From Pirellulales bacterium (GTDB lineage Bacteria; Planctomycetota; Planctomycetia; Pirellulales; UBA1268): a DNA stretch of 64,000 nt. The position numbers and the translations under genes are program-made. This document shows, piece by piece, positions 1-7,852 of the stretch. The stretch is from the NCBI GenBank assembly GCA_018401745.1, contig JAGYJY010000015.1, positions 27,412-91,411 of the forward strand. Direction: 5' to 3'. The notes beneath the pieces are model-generated. The model was not told the origin of the DNA. It did not search any database and saw nothing but the letters and a program-made list of their open reading frames with translations. Position 1 is the stretch's first letter; the number at the start of each line of letters is the position of its first letter.

Positions 1-2
1 CT

Positions 3-878
3 GGTGAGCGTCTCTCGAGCGTCGAGGCCGACGCGGCGGAAGCGCTCACGAGGCAGGACCGCAGCGTGCGGAGCTTCAGCGAAAGCGCCGCTGAAGTGTC
101 GGCGGCAGTCAGTCAGATTTCTGCGACCAGCGAGCAGCTGCTGGCCAGCACCAGTCGGGTCACCCAGGTGTCGCGGGAGGCGGCCGGCGTGGCCGATGCC
201 GGCCGTGACGGCCTGCTCTCGATGACTGAATCGATGCAGAAGCTTGACGAGGCAATGAATGCCTTCACCCGCAAGCTTTCCACGATCAGCCAGCGGGCGG
301 CAGGCATCACTTCGGTGGTGACCACGATCGCCAAAGTGGCCGACCAGACCAACCTGCTCTCGGTCAACGCCACCATCGAAGCGGAAAAAGCGGGCGAGAG
401 CGGCCGTGGTTTCCGGATCGTCGCCCAGGAGATCCGGCGACTCGCGGACCAGACCGCCCTGGCCACTAAGGATATTGAGCGGATGGTCCGCGATATGCAG
501 GCAGCCGTGTCGAGCGGCACGATGGAGATGGACCGGTTTCGGGGCGAGGTCGGCCAGCGGATCGGTGAGGTCGCCGATGTAAGCGAGCAGCTGGGCCGTG
601 TGATCGAGCCTGTGCAGACCGTCACGCAGGCGCTCGAGCATGTGCACGAGGGCATGCAGGCCCAGTCGGAGGGTGCCCGGCAGATCCGAGACACAATCGA
701 AAACCTGACCGAGGGCGCCGGGGCGTCATCCGCGTCGATGGCGGTGTTTGCCGGTTCGCTCGATGCCCTGCGGCGGGCGATCCGAGAACTCAACGTGGAG
801 GCGTCGCGGTTCCGCACCGACGGGCATGACGAGGTTTCTGCTGCCGAGCCGGAGACGTTTACGCAAGCGCAACGGTGA
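3..878 (+). CDS. Methyl-accepting chemotaxis receptor, C-terminal signalling domain (5' partial)
   Basis: The frame is open back to the window edge, so the sensor, membrane and HAMP parts of this receptor lie outside. What remains is the long antiparallel coiled-coil domain that docks CheA and CheW. The hairpin tip is recognisable as QTNLLSVNATIEAEKAGE followed by GRGFRIVAQEIRRLADQ, close to the canonical chemoreceptor tip but with divergent positions (SVNATIEAEK where LALNAAIEAAR is usual). The flanks are heptad-rich and alanine/glutamate-rich, as expected for adaptation helices. The tail ends in a charged, disordered-looking segment with no CheR-tethering pentapeptide. No che genes are in view, so whether it serves motility or a Wsp-like surface pathway cannot be told. 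It converges on the thioredoxin-like gene with a 36-bp gap. Confidence 0.9.
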   Translation, partial: GERLSSVEADAAEALTRQDRSVRSFSESAAEVSAAVSQISATSEQLLASTSRVTQVSREAAGVADAGRDGLLSMTESMQKLDEAMNAFTRKLSTISQRAAGITSVVTTIAKVADQTNLLSVNATIEAEKAGESGRGFRIVAQEIRRLADQTALATKDIERMVRDMQAAVSSGTMEMDRFRGEVGQRIGEVADVSEQLGRVIEPVQTVTQALEHVHEGMQAQSEGARQIRDTIENLTEGAGASSASMAVFAGSLDALRRAIRELNVEASRFRTDGHDEVSAAEPETFTQAQR

Positions 879-914
879 GCTGTGCTGCCCCCTTCCACGG
901 AGCCAGTCGTGTGC

Positions 915-1464
915 TCAGCGATAGGTCGCTTGCACGGGTGGTTTGCCAGCCACGGCGCCTGAACGCTCGGGCAGATGCTTGGCCACCATGTCGATCCAGA
1001 GGGGAGCCGACTGGCCGGTGTAGCCAGAGTCTTTGAAGACTGCGGTGCCTTCCTGGTCAATCAGCACCACGCTCGGAAATGAGCGAATGCCGTAGGTGTG
1101 GCAGACACGTGAGCGGGCAACGCGGACCTCTCGGGAGATGCCGACCTGTGGCATGTCGATCTCCAGCAGCACCACGTTGGCCTCTGCCCAGTCGCGGAAG
1201 CTCGCTGCTCTTGAGAACACTCGCCTCCAGCGTCTTGCAGTGTGGGCACCAGTCGCTGCCGGTGAAGATCGTCAGGATCGGCTTGCCCGTGGTGTGCGAC
1301 TGCTCAAGGGCGGATTCCAGCGAATCGTGCCAGACAAGCTCATCCGCCATGCATGTCGGAGCAAGGCCAGAGGGAGTTGCAAAGACCGAGGTGACGGCCA
1401 ACAACGCGGCGGTCAGCAGGGTCGTCAGACGGAGTGTGTGGACACAACAAATACGCGACGGCAT
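915..1464 (-). CDS. Exported thioredoxin-fold protein (one frame break near 1200)
   Basis: A secreted thioredoxin-like disulfide or thiol protein. A Sec signal peptide (hydrophobic TTLLTAALLAVTSVFA) is followed by a thioredoxin active site in WCPHCK and, after the break, by the conserved cis-proline segment SFPSVVLIDQEG. The start ATG at 1464 has GGGAGG about 9 bases upstream. Frame is lost at about base 1200, where one extra base separates KTLEASVLKSSE from FRDWAEANVVLLEIDMP. Read through the break, the product is about 182 residues and complete, so a sequence error is more likely than a dead gene. The WCPHCK motif resembles DUF255/DsbD-gamma-like periplasmic reductases. The partner is unknown. 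Confidence 0.75.
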
Positions 1465-1484
1465 ACATGGGCCTCCCTGCCACA

Positions 1485-1526
1485 GATCGGTTCTCTGAAC
1501 AAGATCGGATCCTTGAAGAACCGATC
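1485..1526 (-). promoter_or_regulatory. Inverted repeat in the leader of the thioredoxin-like gene
   Basis: Two perfect 10-bp arms, gatcggttct (1485-1494) and agaaccgatc (1517-1526), are separated by 22 bases, 21 bp upstream of the start codon at 1464. The spacing suits either an operator or a leader hairpin. No poly-T follows, so it is not a typical terminator. Only the symmetry is seen; regulation is inferred. Confidence 0.3.
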
Positions 1527-1652
1527 GCGAGCCATCGCAGTCGCGCCCGCGGGAACCAACCTACCGGCCGATCCGGCCCCTGTAAAATTGCCCAGCCTTC
1601 CCATCTTCTCAGCTTCCTTGTGGTGCCGCTGAGGGCAGGTCGGGAAGCGGGC

Positions 1653-1689
1653 AAAAAAAAACGCTGCCCACCGTTTCCGGCGGGCAGCG
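1653..1689 (-). terminator. Intrinsic terminator after the porin gene
   Basis: On the minus strand an 11-bp stem (cgctgcccgcc pairing with ggtgggcagcg, one G-T wobble) with a six-base loop is followed directly by nine Ts. It lies 35 bp after the porin stop codon. This is the clearest Rho-independent terminator in the window. Confidence 0.9.
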
Positions 1690-1723
1690 CTGACGCCTCG
1701 AGGATCGAGACTCTCTCGTGTTC

Positions 1724-3190
1724 TTAGAACTGCCAGATGATGTCGCAGCCACCGTAGAACTGGCTGTTCTTTTCATTCAGCCGACCGTAAGGCATGGTGC
1801 CTTCACCGCCATTGCCGCGATCGATCCAGCCCTCGTCGGCTGAGAACCAGTCGTATCGCAGTTCGGGGCGGATGATCACGTTGCTGCCAACCAAGTAGTT
1901 GAGACCCCAGGTCATCGCCCACAGGTTACCTGCGTAGCCACCAACTCCCGGCGATCCATCACGCAGACCCGACACGACGCGGTATCCGTTGTTATCACGG
2001 AACCACTCGAGTCGCATGCCACCGATCAGTGAGTCGGTGAAGTTGTAGAACAGGTACTGATTCACGCCGTACCAGTACGCTGAACCCGGCTGGTTGCCCT
2101 GAGGAGCGTAAAACCCGTCCGGGCCAGCAGCATTCTGCAGGGCCGGATCATTCGCGTACGCAGCGTAACCAAAGTCACTCTGGTACACGTAGGTCAGCTT
2201 GTCGGTAAACTCGTTGGTGTACACGACGCTGGTGACGGTACGATTCCCAATGAAATCGTTGCCGCTCAAGGGATCCACACCGCCATTCGCCTCATTGCCA
2301 CTGGAGTTGGCAAGCGTGAGTGCCTGACTTCCATCAGCGCTTGAGAAGGTGATGGCTCCCAGAAAAGCAGCATTGCTGTTCTGGCCCGTGCCCGGGTTCG
2401 CCGGGGTCGGCAGACCGATGTCCCAGTTATCCCAGCCGTTGGTCACACCACCGATGATCGTCAGCTGATCATTCGGCACCCACGTACCCAGCACACCCGT
2501 GTGGGTGAAGGGCTCGCCATACTGCATCGTGTAGGCGTGGGTGTAGAAGAAGTTACCGGTCGCCGGCACCACTTCGTAACCGATCAAGGTGTAGAAGTGA
2601 CCGAACTTGACATTCAACTCCTGGGTACCGACCTCGCCATACAGCTGTGGCATGGCCAAGCCGTAGTAGCGTCCGGAGTTCCAGGCACTGTCGAGCCCAC
2701 CAGCAACGGTGTACAGAAAGTCTGTGCCGTAGAGCAGGTCAACGCGGCCACCAAGGCTCAGCTCATCTTCCTTCAGCACACGCTCGTTGATGAGGTAGAG
2801 CTGATTCATCTGGGCCTGCCAGGCACGATCGTTAAACGTGATCGGGCCGTTCCAGTCAGCACCCCACGCATTCGCACCGATTCCAACGTCAACGAAACCG
2901 TAGGTTTCGATGCCTCGTTTTTTCAGGAAGTCGGTCTCGAGGTAGCGAGTCGCCCCCTCCTCGAAAGCCGCTTCCTGCGGAGCGGCTGCTCGCAGCTGAT
3001 AGACATCTTCGTCGGGCACCCCGGCACGTGGCATCAGAGTGACGGGCGGCACTGCGTCTTCAACAGGTGCCGGCGCTTCAGCCTGCGCGTAGTAGTCGTA
3101 GTTGCCGAACTGATCGGCTCCACTGGCGGGTGCGGCGGCCACAAGGCCTGCGGCGACCCACGCTGGCAGCGTAAACTTCATGAACTTCAT
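1724..3190 (-). CDS. Outer-membrane beta-barrel porin (OmpL-like, BBP2 type)
   Basis: A 488-residue secreted protein. The start at 3190 gives MKFMKF and a clean signal peptide ending near AAPASGA; longer frames upstream have no coding character. After an acidic linker the mature part carries many aromatic-girdled alternating strands (for example GIETYGFVDVGIGANAWG and LNVKFGHFYTLIGYEVV) and ends in an aromatic residue (IIWQF), typical of outer-membrane barrels. It matches the putative beta-barrel porin-2 family that is abundant in planctomycetes. The role is probably passive uptake of small solutes; the substrate is unknown. It is monocistronic: a terminator follows at 1653-1689, and about 290 bp with a leader hairpin precede it. 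It could alternatively be an adhesion barrel. Confidence 0.85.
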   Translation of the reverse strand: MKFMKFTLPAWVAAGLVAAAPASGADQFGNYDYYAQAEAPAPVEDAVPPVTLMPRAGVPDEDVYQLRAAAPQEAAFEEGATRYLETDFLKKRGIETYGFVDVGIGANAWGADWNGPITFNDRAWQAQMNQLYLINERVLKEDELSLGGRVDLLYGTDFLYTVAGGLDSAWNSGRYYGLAMPQLYGEVGTQELNVKFGHFYTLIGYEVVPATGNFFYTHAYTMQYGEPFTHTGVLGTWVPNDQLTIIGGVTNGWDNWDIGLPTPANPGTGQNSNAAFLGAITFSSADGSQALTLANSSGNEANGGVDPLSGNDFIGNRTVTSVVYTNEFTDKLTYVYQSDFGYAAYANDPALQNAAGPDGFYAPQGNQPGSAYWYGVNQYLFYNFTDSLIGGMRLEWFRDNNGYRVVSGLRDGSPGVGGYAGNLWAMTWGLNYLVGSNVIIRPELRYDWFSADEGWIDRGNGGEGTMPYGRLNEKNSQFYGGCDIIWQF

Positions 3191-3224
3191 GGTATGGCGA
3201 GCTCCCAATCCGTAGGTAAAAACC

Positions 3225-3247
3225 GAGGATGCTTCCTGTGCATCCTC
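3225..3247 (-). promoter_or_regulatory. Hairpin followed by a T-run in the porin leader
   Basis: Minus-strand reading: perfect 8-bp stem gaggatgc/gcatcctc with loop acaggaa, then GG and five Ts, about 35 bases before the porin ATG. It could be a 5'-UTR stability hairpin or an attenuator. The rest of 3191-3482 (292 bp) shows no gene and presumably holds the promoter. Confidence 0.35.
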
Positions 3248-3482
3248 CCGAGACGTCGCGTCGGGAACTGCTGCTGTCGCCTGTCCTCCCGCCAAGGGCA
3301 GACCGGACAAACCGCACACTCCGGACACACGGAGAATCTCGGCGAATCCGTTGCCGTCGGTACGAAATGTTTTTTCCTGCCCGCAAAGTCGTCGCGACCA
3401 CCACGACCGGAGCGGGTGCAGCGGTTTCCGACGGGGAGATAGGAAAGCTGCGGGCGTGGTGACGGCTGGAAGGAGCGGCAGC

Positions 3483-4511
3483 TCACGCAGGGCTGTCAGC
3501 AAAACTGCCAGCCAGCAGGGCGTCGAGATACCGCTGCGGCTCAAAAACGGCCAGGTCGTCGGCCTTCTCGCCGAGCCCCACAAACTTCACCGGAAGCTTG
3601 AAGGTCTCGGTGACAGGAACCACGACCCCGCCCCGAGCCGAGCCGTCGAGCTTTGCCAGTACGATGCCGGTGCAGCCGGCCGCTTCCGAGAAGCCTTTGG
3701 CCTGCGAGAGCGCGTTTTGGCCCGCTGTGGCGTCGATCACCAGGAGCACCTCGTGCGGGGCTTCCGGGATCAGCTTGGCGATCACTCGGCGGATCTTGCC
3801 GAGCTCCTGCATCAGATTCGACTGGGTCTGGAGCCTGCCGGCAGTGTCGATGATGCAGATGTCGAAGCTGCCCTCGATCGCCCGGGCCACAGCCCGATGG
3901 GCCACGCTGGCCGGATCAGCACCCTGATCGGAACGCACGATCTCCGCTCCGATCCGGGAGGCCCACATCGAGAGCTGCTCCACGGCAGCGGCCCGGAACG
4001 TGTCGCCAGCCCCCAGCACGACACGACGGCCCTCCTTGACGAAACGATTGGCGAGCTTGGCGATGGAGGTGGTCTTCCCAGAGCCATTGACGCCCGTCAC
4101 CAGAATCACCGTCGGCCCGCTGTCGGCTGCGGCGAGCGGGGCGTCGGTCTGATGGAGACGTTCGGCAAGCGTCGTGCGGATCGAATCGAGCACGCTCTCT
4201 GGGTCGACGACACGAGCCCGCTGCTTGGCGTAGACATCTTTGACGATCGCTTCGGCTGCCGTGGGGCCCATGTCGGTCCGCACCAGCGCCCGCCGCAGAT
4301 CGGAGAGAAACGATTCGTCGACGAGCCGGCCTTCCTGCTTAAACAGGTCGCGGACGTCGGTGTTGAGCACCTGAACCGTTTTCTTGAGCCCCGCGCGAAA
4401 ACGATCGAGCAGCCCGCCTTCGCTGCCGGAAGACGCCTCTGCAGGCTTGGGAGCGTCGGCAGCCGGGGTTGTGTCTGGCTTCTCAGAACCACGGAAGCGA
4501 AACAAAGCCAT
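3483..4511 (-). CDS. ftsY: Signal recognition particle receptor FtsY
   Basis: The SRP receptor GTPase that docks ribosome-nascent-chain-SRP complexes at the inner membrane. It has 342 residues: a short, Pro/Ala-rich acidic A region (1-40), then the N domain (about 45-130), then the G domain with P-loop GVNGSGKTTSIAKLA, DTFRAAAVEQL, IDTAGRLQTQ and the AKLDGSARGG guanine-specificity and closing loop, ending in the conserved GLGEKADDLAVFEP. The A domain is much shorter than in E. coli, so membrane attachment probably relies on the amphipathic start of the N domain. It lies 3 bp after nusB and is the last gene of the rho-ribH-nusB-ftsY run. Confidence 0.97.
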   Translation of the reverse strand: MALFRFRGSEKPDTTPAADAPKPAEASSGSEGGLLDRFRAGLKKTVQVLNTDVRDLFKQEGRLVDESFLSDLRRALVRTDMGPTAAEAIVKDVYAKQRARVVDPESVLDSIRTTLAERLHQTDAPLAAADSGPTVILVTGVNGSGKTTSIAKLANRFVKEGRRVVLGAGDTFRAAAVEQLSMWASRIGAEIVRSDQGADPASVAHRAVARAIEGSFDICIIDTAGRLQTQSNLMQELGKIRRVIAKLIPEAPHEVLLVIDATAGQNALSQAKGFSEAAGCTGIVLAKLDGSARGGVVVPVTETFKLPVKFVGLGEKADDLAVFEPQRYLDALLAGSFADSPA

Positions 4512-4514
4512 CGT

Positions 4515-4979
4515 TCAGGTCCTCTCGGCTGGGGGAGCGGCAGCAGCGGATGCGGGGCCGGTGGAGCCGGTGCGGTCGGCAATCAGTTTTGCCAGAATGC
4601 CTGCGACGAATCGTGGTGACGACTCCGCGCCATACCGTTTGGCCAGTTCCACGGCCTCGTCTGCGGCGACGGCGGGTGGCACGTCGGTGTGCAGAATCTC
4701 AAAAGTTGCCATCCGCAGCAGGCTGCGATCGACGACCGTCATCCGCGAAAGCCGCCAGTTTTCAGCCCTTCCTTCGATGGCCGCATCGACAGTTTCGAGG
4801 TGCTGCCGGACTCCGTCGACGAGGCTCTCGCAAAACTCGATCAGCGGGGCTGCCCGCAGCCGGCCCGCGATGAACCGCGCGAGAAACATTTCGTCGACCG
4901 GCGTCACGAGATCGAGCTGGTAGAGCGCTTGAAGGGCCACCTCGCGGGCACGCCGTCGGGAAGGAATCGCAGCTGTCAT
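4515..4979 (-). CDS. nusB: Transcription antitermination factor NusB
   Basis: An RNA-binding antitermination factor that acts with NusE (S10) on boxA, chiefly in rRNA operons. The 154-residue all-helical protein shows the family hallmarks RRRAREVALQALYQLD at the start, the central RMTVVDRSLLRMATFEIL and late AVELAKRYGAESSPRFVAGILAKL. I chose the ATG at 4979 because the family usually begins 5-10 residues before this RRRARE segment. The Ala/Pro-rich tail is probably disordered. It sits downstream of ribH, the common ribH-nusB pairing, and 3 bp before ftsY, implying co-translation. Confidence 0.95.
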   Translation of the reverse strand: MTAAIPSRRRAREVALQALYQLDLVTPVDEMFLARFIAGRLRAAPLIEFCESLVDGVRQHLETVDAAIEGRAENWRLSRMTVVDRSLLRMATFEILHTDVPPAVAADEAVELAKRYGAESSPRFVAGILAKLIADRTGSTGPASAAAAPPAERT

Positions 4980-5045
4980 GCACTGGGGCTCAGGGGAAAG
5001 GAGACGGGGCACGAGGGACGCAGAGGCTACGGTTGGCAGATGCTC

Positions 5046-5603
5046 TCAGACGGCCGGGCGGACGCTGTCCGATCCTGCGTCTGCCGGCACAAGGTTTGGC
5101 AGCAGGCGAAGCATGGCGAGGGTTGCCTCGGCAGCTTCAACCCCCTTATTGCCGTGAGTCCCGCCGGCGCGGGCAGCCGCCTGCTCAGGGGTTTCACAGG
5201 TGAGCACGCCAAAGGTGATCGGAATCCCCCACTGCCGGGCGGCCTGCTCGATCCCGGTGGCCACAGCGGTGGCGAGGTGGCGGTCGTGAGTGGTTTCTCC
5301 CTTGATGATCGCACCAAGACAGATCACCGCCGCATAACGGCCTGTGGCTGCCAGGCGATCAGCAGCGAGCGGAAGTTCAAAACTCCCCGGCACCCAGGCC
5401 ACATCGATCGCGTCTGCAGCGATGGCGGCACGTCGGAGCGTCAAGACCGCAGCCGTCAGGAGCTGCCGCGTGACGGGCTCGTTGAAGCGGGAGACGACGA
5501 GGCCAACGCGGGTGGACGCGGCGAGGGGGGCTTCCTCGAACGTTTGGCATTCCAGCGGGCCCACGTCGTCGGTGTGGTTTTCAGGGACCTTCTGATACGT
5601 CAT
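5046..5603 (-). CDS. ribH: 6,7-dimethyl-8-ribityllumazine synthase
   Basis: Catalyses the penultimate riboflavin step, condensing ribityl-aminouracil with dihydroxybutanone phosphate. It has 185 residues, slightly longer than usual because of a 30-residue N-terminal extension. Diagnostic segments are VSRFNEPVT (aromatic stacking residue F), [21 protein letters not shown] and [17 protein letters not shown] followed by GNKG. The catalytic histidine is in KGETTHDRH. The gene lies 10 bp after rho and 66 bp before nusB. ribF, which makes FMN/FAD, is elsewhere in the window. Confidence 0.96.
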   Translation of the reverse strand: MTYQKVPENHTDDVGPLECQTFEEAPLAASTRVGLVVSRFNEPVTRQLLTAAVLTLRRAAIAADAIDVAWVPGSFELPLAADRLAATGRYAAVICLGAIIKGETTHDRHLATAVATGIEQAARQWGIPITFGVLTCETPEQAAARAGGTHGNKGVEAAEATLAMLRLLPNLVPADAGSDSVRPAV

Positions 5604-5613
5604 GCCGGCATTC

Positions 5614-7017
5614 CTACGACTTGAGGCTGGCGAGAAACTGCGCGTTGGACTGGGTTTTCGCCAGGCGGTTGACCAGCAGTTCCATCGCGTCTGCGGGATT
5701 CATCTCGCCGAGGACCCGTCGCAGCACGCAGATCCGTCGATACTCATCCGGGTCGAGCAGCATCTCCTCGCGGCGGGTTCCAGAGCGGTTGATGTCGATC
5801 GCAGGCCAGATCCGCTTGTCGACGAGCCGCCGGTCGAGCACGATCTCGAGATTGCCCGTGCCCTTAAACTCCTCGAAGATCACCTCGTCCATGCGGCTGC
5901 CGGTGTCGACGAGGGCTGTGGCCAAGATCGTCAGTGAGCCCCCCTCCTCCACCTTGCGGGCGCTGCCAAAAAATCGCTTGGGCCGCTGGAGGGCCCCTGC
6001 GTCGACGCCGCCGGAGAGAATCTTTCCAGAACTGGGCACCTCGGAGTTCCAGGCCCGCGCCAGCCGCGTGATCGAGTCGAGGAAGATCACCACGTCGCGG
6101 CCATATTCCACAAGCCGCTTCGCCTTCTCGATCACCATCTCCGAGACCTGGATATGCCGGGCCGCATTCTCGTCGAAGGTGGAGCTGATCACCTCGCATG
6201 AGGGCCCCTTCACCTGCCGCTCCATGTCGGTGACTTCCTCTGGCCGTTCGTCGATCAGGAGCATGATGACGTAGGCTTCGGGGTAGTTGGCGAGCACCGC
6301 CTTCGCCAGCTTTTGCAGGAGGATTGTTTTGCCTGCCCGCGGCGGGCTCACAATCAGGCCTCGCTGACCGAAGCCGATCGGCACGATCAGGTCGACGACG
6401 CGGGTGGAGAGCTCGTCGGCCGTGGTCTCCATCGTGATCTGGCGATCCGGGTGGAGCGGCGTGAGGTCATCGAAGAAAACGCGACTCGACAGCTTCGCAG
6501 GGTCGTCACCGTTGATTGCCTCGACGCGGAGCAGGGCAAAGTAGCGTTCGCTCTCTTTGGGTGGCCGGATCTGTCCAGCCACGCTCGTGCCATTCCGCAG
6601 GCCGAAGCGACGGATCTGGCTTGGAGAGACATAGATGTCGTCTGGGCAGGAGAGGTAGTGGTAGTCGGGGCTGCGGAGAAAGCCGAAGCCATCGGGAAGG
6701 ATCTCCAGCGTGCCTTCGCCAAACATCAGCCCGTTGAGCTTGACCCGCTCTTTCAAGATCCGAAACACCAGCTCGTGCTTCTTGACGCCAGTGACGTCGC
6801 CACCGCATTCCTTGCGAGCGAGTTCGATCAGTTCTGGCATCGACATCCGCTGCAGCGACGAGATGTAGGTGTCGCCTCGCTTGAGGGCTTCGTAGCGATC
6901 GCGCGGCTCAAGGCCGTCGTTTTTCACCTCTTCGGCGATTTCTTCAGCGATGGAAAGAGGCTCCCGTTCGTCCACAAGCGGCTGCTGTGGCAACGGGTCA
7001 GAGTCAGGACGTGTCAT
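5614..7017 (-). CDS. rho: Transcription termination factor Rho
   Basis: A hexameric RNA-dependent ATPase that ends transcription. The 467-residue protein has an acidic N-terminal extension (1-45), a Rho N-terminal helical domain ([16 protein letters not shown]), a cold-shock RNA-binding domain ([20 protein letters not shown]), and a RecA-like motor with Walker A SPPRAGKT, Walker [17 protein letters not shown], the Q/R-loop segment [20 protein letters not shown] and [17 protein letters not shown]. All catalytic elements are present. It is the first gene of the rho-ribH-nusB-ftsY run; 7018-7204 upstream holds a palindrome that may be regulatory. Confidence 0.98.
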   Translation of the reverse strand: MTRPDSDPLPQQPLVDEREPLSIAEEIAEEVKNDGLEPRDRYEALKRGDTYISSLQRMSMPELIELARKECGGDVTGVKKHELVFRILKERVKLNGLMFGEGTLEILPDGFGFLRSPDYHYLSCPDDIYVSPSQIRRFGLRNGTSVAGQIRPPKESERYFALLRVEAINGDDPAKLSSRVFFDDLTPLHPDRQITMETTADELSTRVVDLIVPIGFGQRGLIVSPPRAGKTILLQKLAKAVLANYPEAYVIMLLIDERPEEVTDMERQVKGPSCEVISSTFDENAARHIQVSEMVIEKAKRLVEYGRDVVIFLDSITRLARAWNSEVPSSGKILSGGVDAGALQRPKRFFGSARKVEEGGSLTILATALVDTGSRMDEVIFEEFKGTGNLEIVLDRRLVDKRIWPAIDINRSGTRREEMLLDPDEYRRICVLRRVLGEMNPADAMELLVNRLAKTQSNAQFLASLKS

Positions 7018-7055
7018 GAGGGGTGCCCGGGACAGGTGGGAGGCACGACGCGACA

Positions 7056-7072
7056 GCGGTCACGGTGACCGC
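7056..7072. promoter_or_regulatory. 17-bp palindrome upstream of rho
   Basis: gcggtcac and gtgaccgc form perfect 8-bp arms around one central base, 38 bp before the rho start codon. This is operator-like symmetry, or a short hairpin in the rho leader. Nothing else is recognisable in 7018-7204. Confidence 0.3.
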
Positions 7073-7204
7073 CCAGGAAATGATCAGGGAAGAGAAGGCG
7101 GGGTGGGCAGGGAGGCGTGTGGCAGACCGCATCGAAGCCGCACCGCTGGGCAGACATGCTCTTCACGAGCGGGATCCCCCAAGAGCCAACCATTCGGCCG
7201 GCCG

Positions 7205-7852
7205 TCAGTGTGGCAGGCCGGTGCGAAAGCTTCGCCAGATACGGTCGACCTGCTCGTGAGTATAGGAGATCGCCGAAGAGGTATCCACGGTGGCGATTCT
7301 GGCGGGGCTCACCGCCGACCGCAGGCCACCGGCAGGCATCCGCCGCATCCAGGCAGCGTCTCGCCAGGCGATCGAATCGGCGGGCCAGCCCCGCTGCACG
7401 AGCCGTTGTCGCCGGACCTGATCGTCACAGACCACCTCAATGACGCGGTCGCAGCGGTCTGCCCAGCCCGTCTGCACCAGCAGCGGCACATCGAGGATGA
7501 CCACCAGCTCGTCGATGGCGTTGCCAGCTGCTGTGCGGTGTTTGGCGATTGAGGCTTCGATCTGCCCACGCACAACGGGATGCACGATCGCTTCGAGGGC
7601 TGCAAGGGCTGCCGCGTGGCGTGCGTCGGGCCCAAAGACTGCAGAGGCAAGCGTGGGGCGATCGACTCGACCGGCGTCGTTGAGAAACCCACGGCCAAAG
7701 TGGTCGGCAATCGCTTCGCGGACCGGCTGAGTTTGCAGCGCGTCGTGAGCCAGCCGATCGGCATCGATCACGGCGGCGCCGTGCTCACCCAGCCGTGAGG
7801 CCACCGTGCTCTTGCCGGCGGCAATCCGGCCGGCCAGGCCAACCAGGATCAC
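7205..7852 (-). CDS. coaE: Dephospho-CoA kinase
   Basis: Last step of coenzyme A synthesis: phosphorylates the ribose 3'-OH of dephospho-CoA. I chose the GTG at 7852, which gives VILVGLAGRIAAGKST at the very N-terminus; its GTGA overlaps the polA stop, a typical coupled start. The 215-residue product has the P-loop GRIAAGKST, the DADRLAH lid and CoA segment, HPVVRGQI and DVPLLVQTGWADRCDRVIEV. The C-terminus is slightly extended. It is translationally coupled to polA. Confidence 0.93.
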   Translation of the reverse strand: MILVGLAGRIAAGKSTVASRLGEHGAAVIDADRLAHDALQTQPVREAIADHFGRGFLNDAGRVDRPTLASAVFGPDARHAAALAALEAIVHPVVRGQIEASIAKHRTAAGNAIDELVVILDVPLLVQTGWADRCDRVIEVVCDDQVRRQRLVQRGWPADSIAWRDAAWMRRMPAGGLRSAVSPARIATVDTSSAISYTHEQVDRIWRSFRTGLPH

